64,000 nucleotides of DNA, taken from positions 114,540 through 178,539 of the forward strand of contig JAANDG010000287.1 of NCBI GenBank assembly GCA_036852015.1, written 5' to 3'. The translations under genes were made by a program, and so were the position numbers. The notes under the pieces are model-generated. The model was not told where the DNA came from. It did no database searches and was given only the letters and a program-made list of their open reading frames with translations. How positions within the stretch are numbered: position 1 is the first letter of the stretch; each line of letters opens with the position of its first letter. The DNA is from Pelodera strongyloides. Its lineage: Eukaryota > Nematoda > Chromadorea > Rhabditida > Rhabditidae. This document shows positions 1 to 11,480 of the stretch, in pieces.

Positions 1-116
1 GCTGGCTTGCAAAATGACTTGTAAATTTACATGTTTAGCTTTGAAGTCTGGCATGCACATTTTGTGCTGGCTTGCAAAATGACTTGTAAATTTACATGTT
101 TAGCTTTGAAGTCTAC
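1..116. repeat. Two-copy 66-bp tandem repeat
   Basis: The block beginning GCTGGCTTGCAAAATGAC occurs at 1 and again at 67, identical for about 50 bases (to 'gaagtct'), so the period is about 66 bp. The window edge may cut a longer array. Confidence 0.85.
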
Positions 117-954
117 CTTGCATACGATAGGTTATTTTATTTGACTTCGGGTTCTTAGATTAATTAATTCCTCCAAACTAAACTTATAATACTTGTTTTT
201 TTGAAAGATAAACCCATTATCCTTCGATAAAAGGAAACTATTTGAGCACTTCATTCTCGTGAGCCTCCTCCTTTAAGGGTTGTGGAGTTACAGTACCCCA
301 TAACAAATGGGCTACATACAAAACCAAAACCAATACGAAATCCTCCAAACCAAAACCAATGCGAAAACATCGATCACACCTGGAACTCGTCGTCTACTGC
401 TTATGACCTACAAGTCCGATGTCCCGACGACTAGGTCCGATGGTGTCTACTTTAAATCTAAGCCGACAAATCGTAATAATTGCCCACCATGATGGGGCTA
501 AAGAACGCATCTCACATGGTCACTGGTTGTGGAACAGTGTTAACGTCAAACTTGACGTCAAAATTTTCGAAGTTGACTTGAGACCCAACCGGTAGTCTAA
601 AACGGCGTCATTCGATTTTAGTTTTACACGTATGTACAACATTAGCACTTGCTTTAATTGAATTTCGGAATTAAACCGTTGCCAATCACATCCAAGCCGG
701 AACAGATTTATTTCTCTCTAATTCTCTCCCTCTCTCTCTAATTCTCTCTCTCTAATTCTCTCTCCATCTCCCTTTCCCTCTCCCTCTCTCTCTCTCCAAT
801 TCCCTCGTTCCATCATGTTTTGGATGTGTTGATCAGCTTTCCTACCTTTTAGTAATCAGGCAATATTCCTGTCTGGCTCGCTCTCGGCCACCTCAAGACG
901 ATGGAAATACGCTGCGAGGCATAAGTTGACTAAACTGGTTACATTTAGTGAAAT

Positions 955-995
955 ATGCACGAGAGAGAGAAAGCGAAAGAGAAACAGAAAGAGAG

Positions 996-1027
<32 letters not shown>
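955..1027. repeat. GA-rich microsatellite
   Basis: Purine tract of GAGA/AAGAGA units. Translations in any frame give low-complexity RE/RK or SL peptides and should be ignored. Confidence 0.9.
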
Positions 1028-1028
<1 letters not shown>

Positions 1029-1531
1029 TGCACTGCACCTGTAGACGCCCCATGCTGATCCTTACCAGTGTCTTATATGCCTTCAGGCTCGAGACATATC
1101 TCGTCTATAAGGAGTTTCTGCAGATTTCTATGTACCGCTATGTCCTCTGCCTTTCCTGAACAGTAGAAACACGTCTACTTTCCGTTATGCATAAGAAATG
1201 ACTATTACTTTACCAGCTGGGGTATTTTGCGAAATCATTCGGCCTTCGAATTCTAGCCACTTTTATGTCATTAATACTAAATAGCATGCTGCTAAAATAT
1301 TGTTTTTGATGAAAAGAAGATTTTAAAAGTACCCGCTTCCTAAACAAACCCAACCAGTTTCTTGTTTAAAATATTACATCTGAACATTGTTCTTGGTGAC
1401 CGGTAACTTTACAGTTTACAGTTTGCAAGACGGTTCGAAAATGGAGTTTCCTAATTGCGCAGCAGCATGGCATCCCACGGGCACACCTTTTGCCAAGTTC
1501 CCATCAGTAGCTGTAGACGTGTGAACCCGTA

Positions 1532-1719
1532 GACACCGAGAGCTATCACGTAACAACGGCCTAACCACGGTGCCTACACCTTGCGTACCTGTAGCTTTGC
1601 TTACCCCATTTTAGCGCTTATGGTTCAGTGGCTATAGACACCGAGAGCTATCACGTAACAATGGCCTAATCAACGGTGCCCACGCCTTGTGTAGCATTGC
1701 TTACTCCATTTTAGCGCTT
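1532..1719. repeat. Tandem duplication of about 90 bp
   Basis: Two diverged copies, about 1532-1622 and 1637-1719, both start GACACCGAGAGCTATCACG and both end near CCATTTTAGCGCTT. They differ by scattered substitutions and small indels, so this is an old local duplication. Confidence 0.8.
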
Positions 1720-3163
1720 CTAGTTCTACTTGATGGGTTTTTGCGAGCTTTTGCCGGGGCTATTTAGAATACCATTCTTCAAGTTGTATCTGTTCAACCC
1801 ATTTCCTCCGTGGTTTTCCAACAATTCTCTTTCCTCTACTTTTGGGTTTTCTAATTTAAGCTCTTGTTTGTTCCAATAGATCAAATATAAGATAGTATTC
1901 AGCCGTGAGCTTACTATACGCTGACAACCAATGCACAACCATCCTATACAATCCAATTTATTTGTTAATTATGTTTACTTGACCTCGCACATACTTGACC
2001 GGTCCACTCGACTGGAACAAAATGATCTACAATGTGTTGTAGACCAAAACCGGTACAGCGAAAGTGTGGCGCGCCCCCGGAGCGGCCCTGTTCTAAATGT
2101 AAGAGAGGGAGCGAGTTCGGCGCGAGAACCAGTATTGCGAGGGTGACACGCGAGTGTTTATGAAGCAAATGATGTGTAGTTTCTTGAATTTCTTGACAAA
2201 ACAACTATTTTGACCAGTGCACGACAGTTTGTCACGCGTGCACTAATTGTATGCGAAAACTTTAGGGCAGCAGCAGTCAAAGTTGAGGTAGGTAGTTTTT
2301 AAGGTTTTTTTATTGTTTGAAAAGGAATCTTCTCCTTTTTCGGGACATAACTAAACCCAAGAAGTAAACCCAATAAACCCAAAAAGTATCATAGACGAAG
2401 CGTAACGAGCGGAACCCACGTACACGTTGTAAAACATTTATTTGTACCCGAAATACCGAGCCAAGAAACGTTCCAATCCATGCGAAAAGTGACAAATTGA
2501 CACGAAAATGGACTGATTTGTTAAACAAATTATCACCAGAGGTGGCAATAAGATGATTCGCAATGTTGACAAACTTATTTGCAAAGTTTAACTAAATCTC
2601 CAATGATTGTATAGCTGCATTTTGGCTTTTATTATGCTAACTAAAAGTAAAAATGCGAATTTCAAGCTGGTTGGAAACTAATTTTTCAGTTGAATTGTAT
2701 ACATTGCCTCTTTGTCGCTATCTATTGATATAAGATGCATTATACCACCGGCAGTATGAATCTTATGCATGCTTTTCAAATGTTTCCTGGTTTCAAATGT
2801 TAAAGCGGTATGACCGCCGCTTTTTGAAGCGTATTGTGTCTTCCCATATATGCAAATAACTGCGCGATACTTTGGTCTAATTATACTCATTTGCATGCGA
2901 ATGAATATACGGGAATGAAGTTAAAAATCGGCCGCTATTTCTCTTTAACAATTTTCAAAATTGTCTTTGTAATCTGTATTTCTCATAGGTAACTATAAAC
3001 TACATGCAATGTGCCTAAATTCATTATTTGCTGTTTATGTGCCAACGACAGATGAATTAAGTACATTAGATAGCCTAACTATAAATATATTTCCAGGCCG
3101 CGAGCAATGCAAACATTACTGGAACATTCTTATTGAAGACATAGAAAAAGACAAGAAATTGCG

Positions 3164-3252
3164 ATGATCTCCCCATATGAGGCTCTTGGCTATCATCATT
3201 CACTGTTTGTGGTAAATGTACGTTTTTGACAATTCACTCCTTGATAGCGGAG

Positions 3253-3296
<44 letters not shown>

Positions 3297-5667
3297 AGAG
3301 ATGGAGATAGACTGTGTGAGAGAGAGTGTTAGAGAGAGAGACATAAGGTAGAGAGGTAGAAGAGTGAGAAAATAATCCGATTGTTCATTACAGGCTCTTG
3401 ACCCTCGTTCTTTCGTCAATCCCTCCAGCTGTTCCCTGCTACCGTATACCTCGTTGCCAACCTTCCACGTGGGACACTTTTCGGCAGAGAACGATGAAAA
3501 AATCAATAATTCAAATACGCCGTCAATATCTTGTAAGTTCTCAGGTAACTCAGTTTGATGAGAGGACATGCGACACAAACCACAGGCGGTCAAACCGAAC
3601 CCTGCGTAGAGAACTTGGTTGCTATAAGTTGAGAATGTGCCAGTTTGGACACCGGGACACTAAACGCTGCCTATCCTATATGTGGTACTGCTCTACATCG
3701 TTGATATAGCGGAGATTGCACACTTTTTACTCTGTATCATCGTATCATGTTTGCGTTTATATCTCCTAACGTTTCACCAATACCTGTCTGTTTAGCCCGC
3801 AACAAACTAGGCAGATCCTACAATCCAGGACGACCGCTCGGCATGGCGGACCGGCAGAAAATATTAGATTTATACGAAAAGGGGAGTTACCCTTTTTATT
3901 AGAGTGTAACTATGTTTACCATAGCCAATAGTGTGTTGGTATTCTCAATGATACGACAAAGTTGACTATGTCTATGTGCCCCATACTCTGCCTTATGCAG
4001 CTCAAGTTCCAGCTTCCGGATGATTTTGACAATTAATTGTGTTTTTCAGGGTCATAAGATCAGCCACATTGCACGTCAAATTGGTGTCACTCATAGTTGT
4101 GTGAGCAAAATTATGACAAGGTAGGACAAATGTTTATGTATTGTTGTTTACCATTCCTTACAAATGTTTATGTATTTTTGTTTACCATTCCTTACAAATG
4201 TTTATGTATTTTTGTTTACCATTCCTTACAAATGTTTATGTATTTTTGTTTACCATTCCTTACAAATGTTTATGTATTTTTCTTTACCATAATAGTTCAA
4301 CAATTCTTAATATTGTCGCATTGTGGTCATGAAGCGGTCTTTGGTTGGGGTTCATACTGGCCAGAATTCTTTTTTAAAATGAATACAATTGCGCCACAAG
4401 TCATGCGCGATTTGAAGGGCGCACAACGGCCGATCAATGCTTGATTGCGTAAAGTATGGCACGGGACTCTGGCCATAAAGTGAGCATAAATTCGTTTAGG
4501 GGAACCGCGTATTGGTAACCATATTTTTAATAAATCATCGACTTACTATTATATAGATTTAGTTTCTCACTTTCGCTCAGAGGGCCCAACATCATAGATG
4601 TTTGTCCAGCACAAAACATAAGGTGTTTAAAACATTGCCTTTGCCTCATTGTTAAAAAAAAAAACATTTATTTACATAATACTCTACCGTACTTACTCCA
4701 GATACCGTCGTACCGGGTCAATGTTTCCACGATCTTATACCGGGAGGGCGAAAAGTCTAAACGACTCAGACACCGCATCAGAAAGCGAGGGGAAAGAAGA
4801 GGAAAAGAGTCCCGAACCCACAATCACTAATGGTAAACGGTTAAAGCGAAATACCGGACGGATTTTGAAACACATCGAGTAGACCAGCATTCTTATGCAG
4901 CTTATGCAAATGAACATCAATTAAAATAAAAAATAGGGCTAAATTGGAGCAAATTAGCATAAATACGAAGAATGCAGTTGTACACCACGATGCGTTTCAA
5001 AAACCGGCCGGTATTACGCTTTAAAGGGTCAGTCGTCAGGTTCATTACAAAGTGCATTTTTCCCCATCCGCATGACATTTTATATTGAAGTTTTAGAAGA
5101 CGCTCGGTCGTACGTGTTTAGTTTTTTTCGCTGTTCAAGAAAAGTATTTTTTTTACAAATTATCAATTTCACTGATTTAGCAGTTTTTTTTAAGTTGTCA
5201 ACCAATATGTTTATTACAACACTCATTTAGTGAAATGGGAGGCAGCGGATTTCGACATGACGTCATCAAAAATCGATAGATTTATCGATCCGGTAACCGC
5301 ATCGCCGCCAATCAATAAACCATTGGAAATCATAATCACCGAAAAGAAAAGGACCCCGACGTTGCACACCATTGAGAGGTATTCTTGATTTAAAAAGAGC
5401 TAACAGGATTGTTTAAATACTTCAAAATCCACATGTTACTTGTTCAAATTAAAGCGAAATACCTGCCGGTTTTTAAAAAACCGAGTACACTATCATTCTT
5501 ATGCAGCTTATGCAAATGAACATAAATTAGAATAAAAAATAGAGCTAAATTCGAGTAATTTAGAATAAATACGTAAGAATTCATTTGTACACGATGCGTT
5601 TCAAAATCCGGGTGGTATTTCGCTTTGACGTAACATATTTATTTTCAGTATTCTCTACGCGATATAG
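3164..5667 (+). CDS. npax: NPAX-type paired-domain transcription factor
   Basis: Likely sequence-specific DNA-binding protein of the nucleus. Proposed exons: 3164-3211, 3394-3532, 3796-3884, 4050-4120, 4702-4832, 5231-5378, 5649-5667 (214 codons plus stop). Residues about 64-126 form the first (PAI) paired subdomain: RNKLGRSYNPGRPL, then KISHIARQIGVTHSCVSKIM, then RYRRTGSMFPRS. The second (RED) subdomain and a homeodomain are absent, as in nematode NPAX proteins. After the domain comes a Ser/Glu/Lys-rich linker and a basic tail ending SILYAI. ATG 3164 opens the first exon that joins in phase through a good acceptor at 3392-3393. Oddity: exon 3 must end at a codon boundary to join GHKISH, but the nearest GT (3886) would shift the frame by one; the in-phase end has no GT. 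This could be a non-canonical donor, a sequence error or a broken gene. The intron at 4121-4701 holds a 34-bp tandem repeat; the intron at 4833-5230 holds a family A element. Confidence 0.8.
3250..3350. repeat. GA microsatellite in npax intron 1
   Basis: Near-perfect GA run (about 3256-3292), then interrupted GAGA units to about 3350, between exons 1 and 2 of the npax gene. Confidence 0.9.
4128..4290. repeat. 34-bp tandem repeat, about five copies, in npax intron
   Basis: The unit contains AAATGTTTATGTATTTTT followed by GTTTACCATTCCTTAC. Copies start at 4128, 4162, 4196, 4230 and 4264 (last one partial). The period is not a multiple of three and the array lies between paired-domain exons 4 and 5, so the open frames across it are not coding. 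Confidence 0.95.
4841..5024. mobile_element. Family A TTAA inverted-repeat element (MITE-like)
   Basis: Begins TTAAAGCGAAATACCGG and ends CCGGTATTACGCTTTAA. About 33-bp terminal inverted repeats continue into GTTTTTGAAACGCATCG-type sequence. The core has an ATTTGCAT-like octamer (TATGCAAATGAA). It lies in the npax intron between exons 5 and 6. Confidence 0.9.
5449..5627. mobile_element. Family A element, right end mutated
   Basis: Left end TTAAAGCGAAATACCTGCC; right end GTGGTATTTCGCTTTGA, so the right TTAA has become TTGA. It lies in the last intron of the npax gene, the second family A copy within about 430 bp. Confidence 0.88.
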
Positions 5668-8600
5668 TCTACTCAACAAGGAGATGAAAAAAAATATTTA
5701 CTTTTCGAGCGTAATAGCTATATTTTATGCAATATGAACCTATACCTCCGAGATACTGTAGACTTGGTGTCTGTGTAGTATGATTTGAATTGTAGTTATT
5801 AATAAGCCACACAATAGACAATAGACAAAGAATGGATGCAATTTTGGGCATGTACTTATACCCAAATTTCATCTGATGATATGAATTCACTTAAAAAATT
5901 CAAGACCTTAGCAAGGTATTAACGCTCAATTAATTTGTTGAATTATTCACGTTGTCTGAACATACTGGGACTATTTTTCGCTTTGATTTCTTTTCTTTTT
6001 CTTGAATTTTTTCGAATATATATTTTTTAGAATTGCCATATATTACGGTTCCTTGTGTCTTTCAACGCCAGTTTTATGTTCAAATTTTCTGTGATCAAAC
6101 GCAAATCTGTGATAGTTAGCATTTACATTTCTATTTCCTTTTTTCTTTTCTACTTTATATTCATAATAATCTTTTGATATGTATTTTTCTTTACATGGGT
6201 CAGATGTTTAAAGTTGATTAATAATGCTGTTGTGGTAACGGGTCAGGCTTACCGGGAAAAGCTTGAAGGTTTTTTGTTCGGAAGAAGGTAAACTTCAAAA
6301 AATATTACTGTAAAAAAACAATATGGACATATGGATATTACGTACACTGTAGATGTAGACTACAAAATCTACTAAAATTGGTATTGTTCGCTGTGGTATC
6401 GCCAGTCCTTTGCCAGACTTTCGCCAGATCGTCGCCGGATTCTTTTTTCTTATCCCACATGTTTGCCAAGATTTGAGTGCTATTTTCAATATTTGTTTTG
6501 GCAATGAAATCCGCAAAGCAATTGGAGAAAAAGCTCAAGTGTTATTCAAATAACGAGCACACGCGCTATTTATTTGGATGAGATGTCTTGTGCGCGCTTT
6601 TAGAATTTGTGATATTTGCTTGCGCCAGTTTGGAATAGCAACTTTGTTTTTGTTTTTCTATCGCTTATTGTGAGCTGCCTTTGAGTTGAAAGAAATCAGC
6701 AGTCTCAATCATTTTCGAATAATGTGCGTTATCTCTGACCATGTGAATGCAACCATCAAAATACTCATAACGAATAGCTTTAATTTCAGAGATTTATTTG
6801 CTAAAAGCCACCAACCAACCTCTATCGTAGCCCTTTTCTTATAAAGCAAAGCACTTTCCATACATATTCGAGAAAATTACCATGCGTGTGTTAAAAAACC
6901 GAAACTTAGTTATATCTTGCATCCACTGGATTCTCATGGTCAGCACAAAATTCGGGTGTCCCTTCCCTTTAAACAACAGTTGTTGAGGTCGAAGATTGCG
7001 CCAGCTGGGTGCGACACAGTTTGTTTTACAACACACACATCAATTGACGATTAATCAGAGAGAGCTAAAGGGGCTTTATTGGCTCTATGTCAAATTTTGG
7101 TAGAAACCTTTTTAAGGGATAGCGCAGTTTAAACAAGAGTTTTATTCTAGCTTATGTATACACTATGTACATTTCATTATTTTTGTAAACAAGGTATTTT
7201 TCATTGTGATTTTCATTGCAACGTCTTACCGTATAGTAAATTAGCACTCTACGTTATTTTCTAAGGTTTGTATTTTATTTATAAATAAGAAAACGGCCTT
7301 ATTCTAACTAAGCCTCCGAATTTGTTCCTAGGGTCTCAACTCAAGGGCCCAAGAGGACATAATGAAGCTATTACGGCGGATCTGCAGAGCGTTACATCAC
7401 AACGGGTCCTGTGCGCGCGTTGGGCCCTTGCCTTGGACTTTGCTTGGGTCTCAGACACATTAAATTGAACAAAGATTGATCACAATATTAGTGAAATTTT
7501 ATATTTTATTGCTATCTATATTTATGTGCACGTTCAGTCACCACATTAGTTTTCAACATTTTTCCAGAGAGCGGATCTGATTCCTATGTCAGAAGGAATC
7601 TTGCAAAGTTTCTTTCTTTTTTTTTCGATTATGTCTATCAGCGCAATCTACCTTTTGCAGTAAAAAAATGGTCCCGTGGGATTTTCCTTAGAGGAAATGA
7701 ACGTTTCAACCTCACGTATTTTCTCTGCATCTAAAACTCGCAGATATATTCTATGCTAAACAGTTCGGCCAGGCACCGTAGCATAAGAAATCGAGCTCAA
7801 TTTATTTGCACATTCTGTGCAAATAAATTGAGGAACACTTTTTTCTCGTGGGCCTCTCCCTTTAAAGGAATAGGAATAAGATATAATGTAATAATCTTGC
7901 GTAATGCAAACTTCAAAGCGGAATTTCTAAAATGGCCGTCACATGAAAATTCTGCATACTTTTTTGAGGATTTCAACGCTAAGACTTTAAGCTTGCACAC
8001 AGCATCCTTGAAACTTGGAAAAACAACAAAGCTACTTATCTAAATAGATGGCCCCCGAATACAGGAAACGTATTCATATTTTGACATTTGACCTTCGTTC
8101 GTTATTGTTCTCTTATTATTTAATCCCATATCTTTGACTTTGATGACAGGCTGTCTCCGCGACCTGTAGCAGTTTTAACTTTTAACCCGTAAAAGTTTTC
8201 CTGAATTCTCCTGCAAGAAAACGTTTTTCGTTTGACCTTACTGGTTACGCATTTTTAGCTTTCGACTACGGTCGGTACACTTCATTCAGTTTTCGCACAG
8301 AAGCAAAGATGCAGCGCAAAAGTGTCGCGACAGCTAAATCTCGTATCTTCCACACTGGAAAGCTTTTTTTGCTGGAAAGCATGAGCCTTGCAATTTTGCA
8401 CGTTTTCCACCTTTTCTTCTTTCCCTCAACAAAGTCATAAATCATTAAAAGTGGGATAGTGCTCTGCTGCTTAACAAAAACGAATGTCTTTCCTTTCTAT
8501 GTTCCTGAATGATACTAAACACATTGGTTTTGCATTGATGCGATATTTAACTTATTGTCAGATGATGCACAGAAAGATAGGTAGCGCAATGTGATTTAAT

Positions 8601-8678
8601 CAAAAAAGAATTTACTCAAAACACGCAAACCCGTTTGAGCATATAGATAGACGCTAAAAGTTTATCGATGTGAACATA
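5668..8678. other. Gene-free region downstream of npax
   Basis: AT-rich, with no exon I can support on either strand. From about 7735 to 7867 it resembles the right half of the C-like element at 17010-17468 (shared AACAGTTCGGCCAGGCACCG-like and GGGCCTCTCCCTTTAAA motifs), so it is probably a half-element. Confidence 0.5.
7735..7867. mobile_element. Solo half of a family C-like TTAA element
   Basis: Contains CAGTTCGGCCAGGCACCGTA and ends GGGCCTCTCCCTTTAAA. Both motifs recur in the complete element at 17010-17468. No matching left end is seen within 500 bp, so this copy is truncated. Confidence 0.6.
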
Positions 8679-8861
8679 TTAAAGCGAAAGACAGGCCGGT
8701 TTTGAAACGCATCATGGGCAACTGTAGCCTAAAACGTATTTATGCTAAGTTGCTCGAGTTTAACTATATTTTTTATTCTAATTTATCCTCATTTGCATAA
8801 GCAGCATAAGAACGCTGATGTACTCGATGTGTTTCAAAAACCGGCCAGTATTTTGCTTTAA
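8679..8861. mobile_element. Family A element, first of a three-element chain
   Basis: Starts TTAAAGCGAAAGACAGGCC and ends CCGGCCAGTATTTTGCTTTAA. Its right TTAA (8858-8861) is also the left TTAA of the adjoining family B element. Confidence 0.9.
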
Positions 8862-9028
8862 AGCGAAATGCTAGCCCCTTTGGAAAATTTGCATATGATA
8901 AGCAAATCATATGTATCCTATGCTAATTTTGTACGATCATCCACAGCAATCGTACAAAATTAGCATAGGACACATAGGATTTGCTTATCATATGCAAATT
9001 TTCCAAAGAGGCTAGCATTTCGCTTTAA
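8858..9028. mobile_element. Family B element, nearly perfect palindrome
   Basis: Starts TTAAAGCGAAATGCTAGCCC and ends GGCTAGCATTTCGCTTTAA. The arms (about 75 bp each) pair almost completely around a short loop near 8940, so a transcript would be a long hairpin. It shares TTAA with the neighbours on both sides. Confidence 0.93.
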
Positions 9029-9420
9029 AGGGACAGGCCCACCAAAGTAAACCTATATTTACGATACGTTCATAATGATTATAAAGCAATTTTATTACAA
9101 TATATACAAACCAAATTTCACCTTCATTCACCCTGGGAAACTTTTTTCCGATGCACTCAACGCATATGTATACCATAAAACGAAAATTTCCAAGCTGCCT
9201 ATGCAAATTTATCGTAAAATTAGACTGCGATCAAAATTTGCGTATACGGCTTTGAAATCTGCAGCTTTATGGTATACATATGAGTTGAGCGCATCGGAAA
9301 AAAGTGTCCCAGGGTGAATGAAGGTGAAATTTGGTTTGTATATATTGTAATAAAAATGCTTTGTAAACAGTATGAACATCTCATAAACAAAGGTTTAATT
9401 TGACGGGCCTGTCCCTTTAA
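9025..9420. mobile_element. Family C element closing the chain
   Basis: Starts TTAAAGGGACAGGCCCACC and ends GACGGGCCTGTCCCTTTAA. Arms of about 180 bp are inverted copies (for example CACCCTGGGAAACTTTTTTC against the reverse complement near 9295-9315). ORFs inside it are by-products of the palindrome. Confidence 0.9.
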
Positions 9421-10204
9421 GGCTGTGAGGGTGTCTTCTTCGTCGAATTGAATATTTTTCTTCTTCTCTATCTTACGAAACTAATGTATTTTAATTTTGT
9501 TTTTCCCGGTTTTCTGGAGCTTCTCTCCAAACAAACTCCATATTATGTCACTACATTTCAGCTCATTTTCATTTTGTTTTTATACGACAAAACTGCAAAC
9601 CATCCGATACTTTCTTGAATATTTCGACGTTTAAAATTATCATGCAATAAATTATTTGTTTATATATAGCCTGAAATGAAAAGGATTGTTTCTAGTATCA
9701 TATAACTTTCACAAACCGCCAAATTTAATACAAGTTTATCTTTTGAAATATTTTCTAGCTTTTTTCGTTGTGACTTGTTAAATTGATGCATACTTGGCCC
9801 CACTCAGCTCCACGAGCGCGCTGCGCGATTACTCCTAATAGTAAGCGGGTAAGCGCGCTGCGCGTTACCTTAGCGGATGCGCAGAGCGAGCTGATGAACG
9901 TAGTAGGAAGCAGGCTGTACCGTTAGATAAGCTATGGTTGCATACTTTGTTTTGTTCTTTCTCAATCACAGAAAATTTCAAATGGAAAATAAAAACCCTC
10001 GTTTTCGTTATGATTTAATAATTATTTTGAGTTAAATTATTACCAACCTCTTTGATTTTCTTAGGTAAGGTAATCTCCAATCTCGACGTATTTTCAAGAA
10101 TATGACCCACATGACGGCAGTTTTCCGTTTTTGTCTCTTTCTGGGCACTCGGTTCTATAAATTGCCCCCAAATGCAAACATAAGCTTGACTACTTCAATT
10201 ACAC

Positions 10205-10395
10205 ACAGAGAGACAAGGATAATATGAGGAGAGAGAGAGAGAGGGACAGAGACATAGAGATATAAATAATAGAGAGGGAGAACGCTCTCTCAGATCCAAG
10301 AATGCTCCAGAATACATCACTGGTCACGTCTCGTGTTTTCTAAGTGAGTAAGGAGAGAGAAGAGAGAGAAGAGAGAAAGAGAGAGAGAGAGATGC
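10205..10395. repeat. Interrupted GA microsatellite
   Basis: GAGAGA blocks at about 10205-10280 and 10351-10393, separated by unique sequence. Confidence 0.85.
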
Positions 10396-11359
10396 TTCTG
10401 GCTAAATTGCATACATCACGTGGCTATAGGACCTTAAGCTTTTGCAGTTGTAACTTGAAAGATGGATTGTCCTTTAAACTTTAGGGTCTTTAGCTTCAAC
10501 TTTGAATTTCCCGGTTGCGGGTCTGGTAGGGCCGGCTTCAGCAACATTTCCGTGGGTCACGGATCTTCCGTGGGCGACGAAATAGAGCCCAACTTGGAGA
10601 GGCCCAGACAATTATGTTTTATTTCGCACGTAAATGTTGGTGAGCCCGTCCTTAGGAGAAGCCAGCCTTCTAGTAATTGTCTACTTGTTATTGCATGTCA
10701 AAAACGACAACATGCTTCTTCATCTAACAAGCTTTCTATAACACTCTATTCTCTCTAATTCCCCCTAATCCACTACTTTCTCTGTTTGTCTCTCATGTCT
10801 CTTCGTCCGGCCTTACGTTATATCCCTATCTCCTTCTCTCCGTCTTGTCTCTTCACGACTTTTCCGATCTTTTCGAGTAAACAACGAAGTAGCATCAAGT
10901 GATGAAATATCCACTGTGGTCGCCCAGCTAGCTGTTCTTTAAAAATCACATTTCTCTCTTTTTCTCTCGGTTTCGCAACTTTTGTGTTCTATCGTTTTCT
11001 TGTTATCCGTACCGTTGAAGCATGTGATGTAGGTTAACTTGCACTTATGCCCGAGCGTAGCAGCTGATCTTAACGTCATGCCTCAGGGTTTGCTTATACT
11101 TTACGCGGTGTACTTCTGTCTGTCTGATTTATAAGTGATTTGATGTTTATATCTGGTGAACTCGGTTGTTATAGACAGACTTACGTGCATGTACTATGTC
11201 TAACAATCAGAGCTATGATGAACATTGTTGACGTAAATCCGCTGAGTATCTTTCCATTCTATCTCTAACCAAAAGCCTAAAGCAGAGTGAATGATTATGT
11301 CTGTGTGACAAGTGAAGTTGAACGATTGTTAAAGTGCAAATAAACATTGTAGTCGACTC

Positions 11360-11480
11360 ACTCTCCCTCTCACTCTCTCTCTCACTCTCTCACTCTCTCT
11401 CTCTCTCTCCTTTTCTTTGTCAATTCTCTCTCTCTCTCTCTCTTTTCCGTCCCCAAATTCCTCTCTCTCTGTCAATTCTC
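11360..11480. repeat. CT microsatellite
   Basis: CTCTCT blocks with short interruptions. The overlapping open frame is low-complexity Ser/Leu and is not counted as a gene. Confidence 0.9.

Larger units (their letters stand above)
117..3163. other. Non-coding region upstream of the npax gene
   Basis: No supported exon is seen. It holds CT/GA microsatellites (about 715-800 and 955-1027), a tandem duplication (1532-1719) and a GC-richer patch near 2065-2160. About 240-290 ends in a CCTCCTCCTTTAAGG motif that resembles one end of the TTAA elements found elsewhere. The promoter of the downstream paired-box gene should lie in the last part, but no specific motif is claimed. Confidence 0.6.

Noticed and set aside
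4097..4444. Open frames across the 34-bp repeat in the npax gene
   Set aside because: They lie in an intron between two exons that join in phase, and the repeat is open in two overlapping frames.
10462..10758. 98-codon frame in the gene-free region
   Set aside because: No recognisable family and no flanking splice or trans-splice logic.
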